DNA from: Verrucomicrobiota bacterium
GTDB taxonomy: Bacteria > Verrucomicrobiota > Kiritimatiellia > JAHIZV01
DNA length: 64,000 bases
Assembly (NCBI GenBank): GCA_018814445.1
Contig: JAHIZV010000169.1
Coordinates: 1-64,000, forward strand
Direction of reading: 5' to 3'
A program made the position numbers and the translations under genes. Positions 59,401 to 64,000 of this stretch are shown one piece after another. Each line of letters starts with the position of its first letter. The stretch's first letter is position 1. A model generated the notes under the pieces. That model made no database searches and was not told where the DNA came from. It worked only from the letters and a program-made list of their open reading frames with translations.

Positions 59401-62400
59401 CTCTGACGTGAGGTAGCCAAACTGGTCATAATCGAGCAAGGTGGCCCTTCCGAGACGGTCTTCCTGAGTGCGGATACCGTCCGGACCGTATGACCAGGTG
59501 CGAAAGGCGCCCGATCCGACATCTGTTTCCATGATCTTCCGGCCCAGTCCATCGTATGCATTCGTGATGATCTGTCCGGAGGGTGTGGTTTCAACTCGCA
59601 GTCTGCCTTTGTAGTCGTAGGTGTAGTACGTCGTATAGCCCAGCGGGTCGGTCTGCGATTCGGGATAACCCCATACGTCATATCCGACGATCGTCATTCC
59701 TCCGGATGGTGAGACAACATTGGTCGGTTGACCATAAGCGTTGTAGCGAATGGTCTGGGTGCTTCCGTCGGGGAAGGTTGTTGAAATCGGATTCCCGCGC
59801 CAGTCGTAAGTGTACCGTGTAACGTGGCCGAGAGCGTTGGTCGTGGTCACAAGATGACCACGCTCGTCATAACCATACTTTGTGACGTTGCCATGCGGAT
59901 CGGTTACTGCAATGGTGCGTCCAAGTGAATCGATCGTGTTGGACCAGAATGTGCCGTCCCGCTTACGTTCTGTCTGAACCTGGCCAAGTGCATCGTAGGT
60001 GAACGTCTGGTAGGTTCCGTCAGGATAGTCAACGCGCGTAATCCTGTTGCTTCCATCCCGTGTATTTGTCGTCGTGCGGCCCAACGGGTCGGTCATTGCC
60101 TGCAGATGCACGGGATACGTGTTGTCGGTGTAGCTCCAGTTCCAGCTTCTTCCCGCACTGTCGACTTCGGATGTGACTACGCCGAAATGAGCTGACAGGC
60201 CGTACGTGTGCGTATTGCCGAGGCGATCCACGTACGACGACATGAACCCCTGATTCCCGACATAACTGTAATTCTGCGCCTCTCCGGCTTCGTTCGTGAT
60301 GACCGCTACGCGCGTGCGATTCTCGTCCGGGTAGTAGCAGTACTTCTTTGAGCCATCCCCGTACTCGACCACATGCATGCCCGGCTGATTGGTCGGGAAC
60401 GTCAGCCTCGCCACGAGCGCGCTGGTTACCAGGTGCCGCTCTTCATAGATCATGCCCGACACGCCGACAGGCGCCTCGGGGCTGTTGTCTCTTTCCCGCT
60501 GATAGGAGTAGGCCATTCGGCTGTAGGGCGGCGGATACATTGGGTCATCTGCGCCTATAAGCACGGGGCGCCAGTATTTCCCCGGGGGAGGCGAGCGGTA
60601 AGAATACTTGGCCGATGTGCCGTCACCATAGTTCGCGCGTCTCAACGCGCCGTGACCGATTCCGTCAATGAACATGGAGTCATACTCGTAACTGACCACG
60701 CGGCCATCACTGCCGGACGCGCAGAGGATAAACTCCGGCGCAATCCAGATCACGGAACTGAAGTCGTTCGCCTCGTCCACATACGGATTGTTCGTGTCGG
60801 TAAGCCAGTTGGTTCCGTTCACGATGAACTTGTACTGATAGACTCCCTCCGCAAGATCGACCGCTCCGGTCCAGAGGCCGCCTCCCGCATCGTACATCTG
60901 ATAGTTCGATGTCGGGCTGTAATCGCGCCCGGGCAGACGCACGCAGGAACCCGTCAGACTGACGAAGTTGAACGCGAAATTCCCGAACGTATCTTTGCTT
61001 CCCGACGCTCCGTCCCCGAGGAAATACCCCGACAGATAACGGTCGTTGCCGCTTGTTCCGTCGCTGGCGAGCACTCCTGCAATGAAACATGTCGAAACAG
61101 AAGATACCGCCTGTGCGTTCAGCGACGTCCACGGTATGCTCACCTCCCAGCGTTCCGTGATCCGGTTGCCGTCTCCGTCCGTTGAAGTTGTTGGATTGGT
61201 TCCGGTTCCGTCGAACTGCGAAATGCGAGCCCCGGCCACCGCATTGAATCCGCCCGAGCCGCCAAGATAGAAAGCGCCCTGGCCATATTGGTATCCTGAA
61301 CCGATCTGGAACGCATAGGAATTGGCATCCCCCCATTCATCGCCCAGCAGGATGGCGATATCCATCGGGTGGGCAAACTTCACGTTATGCAAGTAATCGA
61401 GAGCGTAGGGTTGGCCGGTCTTCTGCCAGAGGTTCGACGCATTGTCGGTAAGCGTGTCAAAATCCAGAAAGACAATCATCCCGTTGTGGTCGTCTGACAC
61501 ATCAAGGCCAATGCCGCCGACATAGAAGTTAGTCGCGTCATAATTAACGTAGATTTGGCCGAAGCTTCCGTATCCGCCTGAACCGGAGGTGATCCATGAT
61601 CCGCCGTTTGTATTGAAGTCGAAGTTATCACCGATGTTATTCTGGTCGGCTCCTGGCGGGTCTGCGGTGACGAGCGGAGACCCGTTCGTCGCGGCGTTAC
61701 TTTCAGGGGTACAGCACGGGGAGGACTCCTGCAGTTGCCAATAAGGATCACGGCCGGGCATGCGAAGCCTTGTTCCTGTCAGGCGCATAAAATTGAAGCC
61801 GAACTCGTTGTTCTGATCGAGCGGACCCTCTGCGGAATCTCCCAGGTATCCTGCCGAAAGATAGCGGTTGTTGCCGCTGACATTCTGGCTCGCGACTACG
61901 CCCGCGACAACGCAGGTCGTGATGGAAGAGATATCGGATGCGCCAAGATCCGACCACGGTATCTTAACTTCCCAGCGATCTGTGAGTCGATTTCCGTCGT
62001 CGTCGGTGGAAACGGTTGCATTGGTTCCTTCGCCATCAAACTGTGAGACCGTTGCCCCGCTTACAGGGACAAACGCCCCGCTGCCGCCGAGAAGGAACAC
62101 ACCCTGTCCAAAGTTGTAGCCCGACCCGAGTTCGAAGGAAGGATAGTTACCGTCACCATACTCATCGCCCAGCACCATGGCGATATCCATGGGGCGAACG
62201 AATTCGACATTGTGCAAGTAATCCAGACCGTTGGGCGCGCCGGTCTTATTCCAAAGATTCGAGGCGTTTTCAGCCAGTGTGTTGAAGTCCAGAAACAGGA
62301 TCATAGCATCGCCATCGCCCAGCATCTCGCAGTCGTATGCTCCGACATAGAAATTTGTCTCATCGTAGTTGAAATAGACATTCCCGAGACTCCCAAATGA

Positions 62401-63315
62401 ACCACCCGCGGAGGATGTTATGAGTGGACTGCTATTGGTAGTCAGGTCGAACTTGTCGCCCACGTTGTTCTGCTGTATTCCAGGAGGATCACTTGACACC
62501 GCCGGGGAATACTCGATCGGTGAGCGAAGGCTGAAATCAGCTCCGTTCCAGGTTGCGGCAATGACAACGGAAGTGGCTTCGGCATCAGCCCACTGAAAAC
62601 TGATTCGACCGGGCGAAACGAAGTTGGTCGGGTTTCCGTACTCGATCTGGATGAAATGATTTGTGTTGGGATCAGCCACTTTCACGAGCCGGCCCTGTGA
62701 GTCATAGCTGAAAGAGGAGAAGCGCTCAAAGGCGTCATAAACGCCCTGCATCTGAAATGTCGAGCCGGGCCCTTTATAGAACGCATGCCGTGTGCCGTCT
62801 GTTGAGAGCAGATAGAACTGGTTGGGATCGATGTCGGACTGCAGTAGACGATTCTGAACCGCGGCGCCGGCGACGTAGTAGAGACTGGTCGATGATTCCT
62901 TGTAGTAGTAGGAGTCAACACCTGAAGGCCAACTTACGCGGATCACGGGGCCATAACTGTTGGCTCCGACCTCCGAAATGTCCCAGAAGTAGTTGTGACG
63001 CCAGTTTCCCGCCGTGCCAAACTCGGAGACGATGTTCCCAAGCCAACGGCTTGACGAGATTCTCTCGAACTTCAGTTTGTCCGCGCCCACGCCATCGGAA
63101 AGAGCGAGATCTGACACTTCCCGATGGACATTGCCGTTGTAAATCCAGAAAGGATTGCCTCCGCTTCCGTCAGGTCTGCAACAGTCACCATCCGGACAGT
63201 CGTCGGGTATGTTTTCACAGTTCTGACCAAAGGATCGGCAGGACAGCAACAAGACTGCCGCAACCAGAATGAACCACGAGCATTTGTCATTTCTCACCAC
63301 TCCCTCCCTCGTCAA
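56497..63315 (-). CDS. Secreted RHS/YD-repeat protein (2272 aa) with N-terminal carbohydrate-binding-like insertions and Cys-rich C-terminal domain
   Basis: Signal peptide; dozens of YDxxGR/YDALG repeats; RHS core end GKELDSASGLLYFGYRHYHPSSGRWLSRDPIGEQGG; likely TTG/GTG start. Confidence 0.95.
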   Translation of the reverse strand: MTREGVVRNDKCSWFILVAAVLLLSCRSFGQNCENIPDDCPDGDCCRPDGSGGNPFWIYNGNVHREVSDLALSDGVGADKLKFERISSSRWLGNIVSEFGTAGNWRHNYFWDISEVGANSYGPVIRVSWPSGVDSYYYKESSTSLYYVAGAAVQNRLLQSDIDPNQFYLLSTDGTRHAFYKGPGSTFQMQGVYDAFERFSSFSYDSQGRLVKVADPNTNHFIQIEYGNPTNFVSPGRISFQWADAEATSVVIAATWNGADFSLRSPIEYSPAVSSDPPGIQQNNVGDKFDLTTNSSPLITSSAGGSFGSLGNVYFNYDETNFYVGAYDCEMLGDGDAMILFLDFNTLAENASNLWNKTGAPNGLDYLHNVEFVRPMDIAMVLGDEYGDGNYPSFELGSGYNFGQGVFLLGGSGAFVPVSGATVSQFDGEGTNATVSTDDDGNRLTDRWEVKIPWSDLGASDISSITTCVVAGVVASQNVSGNNRYLSAGYLGDSAEGPLDQNNEFGFNFMRLTGTRLRMPGRDPYWQLQESSPCCTPESNAATNGSPLVTADPPGADQNNIGDNFDFNTNGGSWITSGSGGYGSFGQIYVNYDATNFYVGGIGLDVSDDHNGMIVFLDFDTLTDNASNLWQKTGQPYALDYLHNVKFAHPMDIAILLGDEWGDANSYAFQIGSGYQYGQGAFYLGGSGGFNAVAGARISQFDGTGTNPTTSTDGDGNRITERWEVSIPWTSLNAQAVSSVSTCFIAGVLASDGTSGNDRYLSGYFLGDGASGSKDTFGNFAFNFVSLTGSCVRLPGRDYSPTSNYQMYDAGGGLWTGAVDLAEGVYQYKFIVNGTNWLTDTNNPYVDEANDFSSVIWIAPEFILCASGSDGRVVSYEYDSMFIDGIGHGALRRANYGDGTSAKYSYRSPPPGKYWRPVLIGADDPMYPPPYSRMAYSYQRERDNSPEAPVGVSGMIYEERHLVTSALVARLTFPTNQPGMHVVEYGDGSKKYCYYPDENRTRVAVITNEAGEAQNYSYVGNQGFMSSYVDRLGNTHTYGLSAHFGVVTSEVDSAGRSWNWSYTDNTYPVHLQAMTDPLGRTTTNTRDGSNRITRVDYPDGTYQTFTYDALGQVQTERKRDGTFWSNTIDSLGRTIAVTDPHGNVTKYGYDERGHLVTTTNALGHVTRYTYDWRGNPISTTFPDGSTQTIRYNAYGQPTNVVSPSGGMTIVGYDVWGYPESQTDPLGYTTYYTYDYKGRLRVETTPSGQIITNAYDGLGRKIMETDVGSGAFRTWSYGPDGIRTQEDRLGRATLLDYDQFGYLTSETSPGGSTTTYSYDLVGNRLCRTNAMGEAISYTYDAANRPISIRDCRGFITSNYYDGLGRLTGMQDPNGIAEQRTYDGLGKLTGIMRDGLLVQSNWYNALGWLVAFRDASGLVISNTFDEVGRPLRTYLPDGTFVDRQYTNTYLARETDRAGRISIYQRDVLGRVTNRVDNSGHSIGYQYDAFGNVTNLVDQNGHHTYFSFDAEGRKTARVFNDLSGEQYQYDDEGQLSAKRDCIGRWTYYSYDLNGNLTNVNYHSDPDVGFEYDALNRRTKMIDSVGTTTWSYVEGCTKETGTDGPFQNDSVLYGYDASKRLTNMAYCGISVGYGFDSLDRIVSVSAPEGSYSYMYTRNGRLPAELIRPNGVRTVYHYDALLRLTNLVHKKSSGDVLLSFAYTYDGHDQRTRVVREDGRRIDYGYDAIGQLTSAEGYMGDDSAWPGYSFRYAYDPAGNMTQKVENGFVTSTRYNELNQLTTSGWAGVMAVMGSVNITDAVITVNSQPVYTFSDGTFVVTNQAVVPGPNEWIAIATDVFGRSATSRISVVASGHSYAFDANGNLTNDGEFAYAFDEADHLVRATKLATGLNVMGSQYDGLARRYKRTQGEGGACHTNLYVYSHFIPLAVLDGESSNLEVCVRGMDISGTLDSAGGIGGILGVSIDVNDPGELMNPLNSGNGSIAATYAYEQMAGLEYAPFGTLVSSQPNQTSRFLFNGKELDSASGLLYFGYRHYHPSSGRWLSRDPIGEQGGQHLYVFVENRPVVYVDPLGLTAKRNCHAVYKDFSLGLGDFHIGPPVGWISLQGDMKIATQLRGEVCEECCPGGWTEETRGSWTFSLEGSASVVGGPQFNIGVPGMDISISGYIGVKGSVEGTVAGSVEFVDGGCEGKSGGCGKIMGGVTLTATGGGELETSLAGLDKLASATANISASRGVALEACCNSGGCSVKQCGFDSKWSGSAYANICAFGACYRYTFWQN

Positions 63316-63980
63316 AGTCCCGGCACCTCATCTTCACCCCCAGGCGGTGGCACCCAGAAATTGAGAGACGTTTCCTGGAAACCTGACCGAAGAACCACCA
63401 TGCACATCCCCGGCCAGTCACTGGCGGTATAGCCAAAATCAAGACATCCGGAGCTGTCCGTATAAATCAACTTGCTCGTCGAGCCATCGTCCAGACGTCC
63501 GGCGTTTGCCACTTCAATTGCGACAGGTGTGTCGGGATCCGCTTTCGGCCACTTGAGGCGAATCTGCATGGTTTCGCCCGGCGCGATTCGAATAGTCTCG
63601 AACCTTCCATATACATTTCGTGGCTGTAGATTTCGTGAGGCCAGGGATACTTCTGCCTCGGCCCACCCCAACGGTGGTTCTGCGGGTTCAGGAATATGGG
63701 CAGGCACGGGGGGCGGATTAAGCGGCTCGCCGGGTTTCCGGCTTATGTCGAGCTTGTTCTTGTCGGAGGCTGGCGGGGGTTCCGGCATCTCCTCACTGAA
63801 TTCGGCCGGCGAAGGCGCGTACGTATTCTCGCCTGGCCGATCTTCCGGAAGGGAGACGGGTTCACTCTGCGCCGTCAGCGAAGGTTCCGACGGGTTTGGT
63901 CTCCCGCGTTTCAGATGCCATAGAACCGCGATGCCAATCAGCAGCACTCCGGCGAGAAGATAGATGACTCCTTTCTTCAT
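63312..63980 (-). CDS. Single-pass membrane/periplasmic protein, Pro-rich linker plus beta domain; overlaps RHS gene start
   Basis: N-terminal TM IYLLAGVLLIGIAVLWHL; Pro-rich stretch; 4-bp stop/start overlap with RHS gene. Confidence 0.7.
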   Translation of the reverse strand: MKKGVIYLLAGVLLIGIAVLWHLKRGRPNPSEPSLTAQSEPVSLPEDRPGENTYAPSPAEFSEEMPEPPPASDKNKLDISRKPGEPLNPPPVPAHIPEPAEPPLGWAEAEVSLASRNLQPRNVYGRFETIRIAPGETMQIRLKWPKADPDTPVAIEVANAGRLDDGSTSKLIYTDSSGCLDFGYTASDWPGMCMVVLRSGFQETSLNFWVPPPGGEDEVPGL

Positions 63981-64000
63981 TACGGTATCACCGATCCGTC

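Noticed and set aside
60373-61185. 270-aa plus-strand ORF within RHS region
   Set aside because: Antisense to RHS coding sequence; no motifs.
56497-63315. RHS protein as a canonical polymorphic toxin
   Set aside because: No known toxin domain recognised at the C-terminus and no room for an immunity gene downstream.
1-64000. CRISPR array
   Set aside because: No regularly spaced direct repeats with unique spacers seen; the repeats found are palindromic, heptameric or MITE-like.

Overview
This 64 kb window reads as bacterial chromosome. PVC-superphylum (possibly Kiritimatiellota-like) ancestry is my inference from gene content, not tested. Four parts stand out. (1) 0-25 kb is nearly all minus strand: mnmE-mnmG with TGTTCCACGTGGAACA (parS-type) sites inside the coding sequence, a BamE-like lipoprotein, epmA/efp, GTP-PEPCK, a Na/Pi symporter, a chromosomal-type parB, then a redox/nitrosative-stress block (MauE-like/rhodanese, nrfHA, ferritin-like, two FAD disulfide reductases, OsmC, FmdB, thioredoxin, ECF sigma, cydAB). 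(2) 25-33 kb: DUF134/NifX-like/methyltransferase genes, an MFS sugar symporter, decayed TonB-receptor and Fic genes beside a tRNA(CAU), and a TRAP transporter. (3) 33.7-47 kb is a carbohydrate locus (GH130, two GH99-like, GH42/GH-A-like, two LacI regulators, two pseudopilins, a kinase-less sensor, and a pair of paralogous unknown secreted proteins). (4) 47-64 kb has a renalase-like oxidase, modABC coupled to a GH31 gene, a nucleotidyltransferase/PqqD/HPr-kinase-like cassette whose PqqD protein carries an odd C-terminal tail, and a 2272-aa RHS protein with inserted carbohydrate-binding-like domains. Top leads: parS sites in a mnmG insertion; a three-copy structured MITE-like element (1-142, 19780-19928, 24885-25031); the NTase/PqqD/HPrK cassette; the paired secreted family at 36640 and 41203; a hairpin over the nrfH ribosome-binding site; and an in-frame TAA in the second GH99-like gene. 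Family calls are from reading the protein sequence only; no searches were run.
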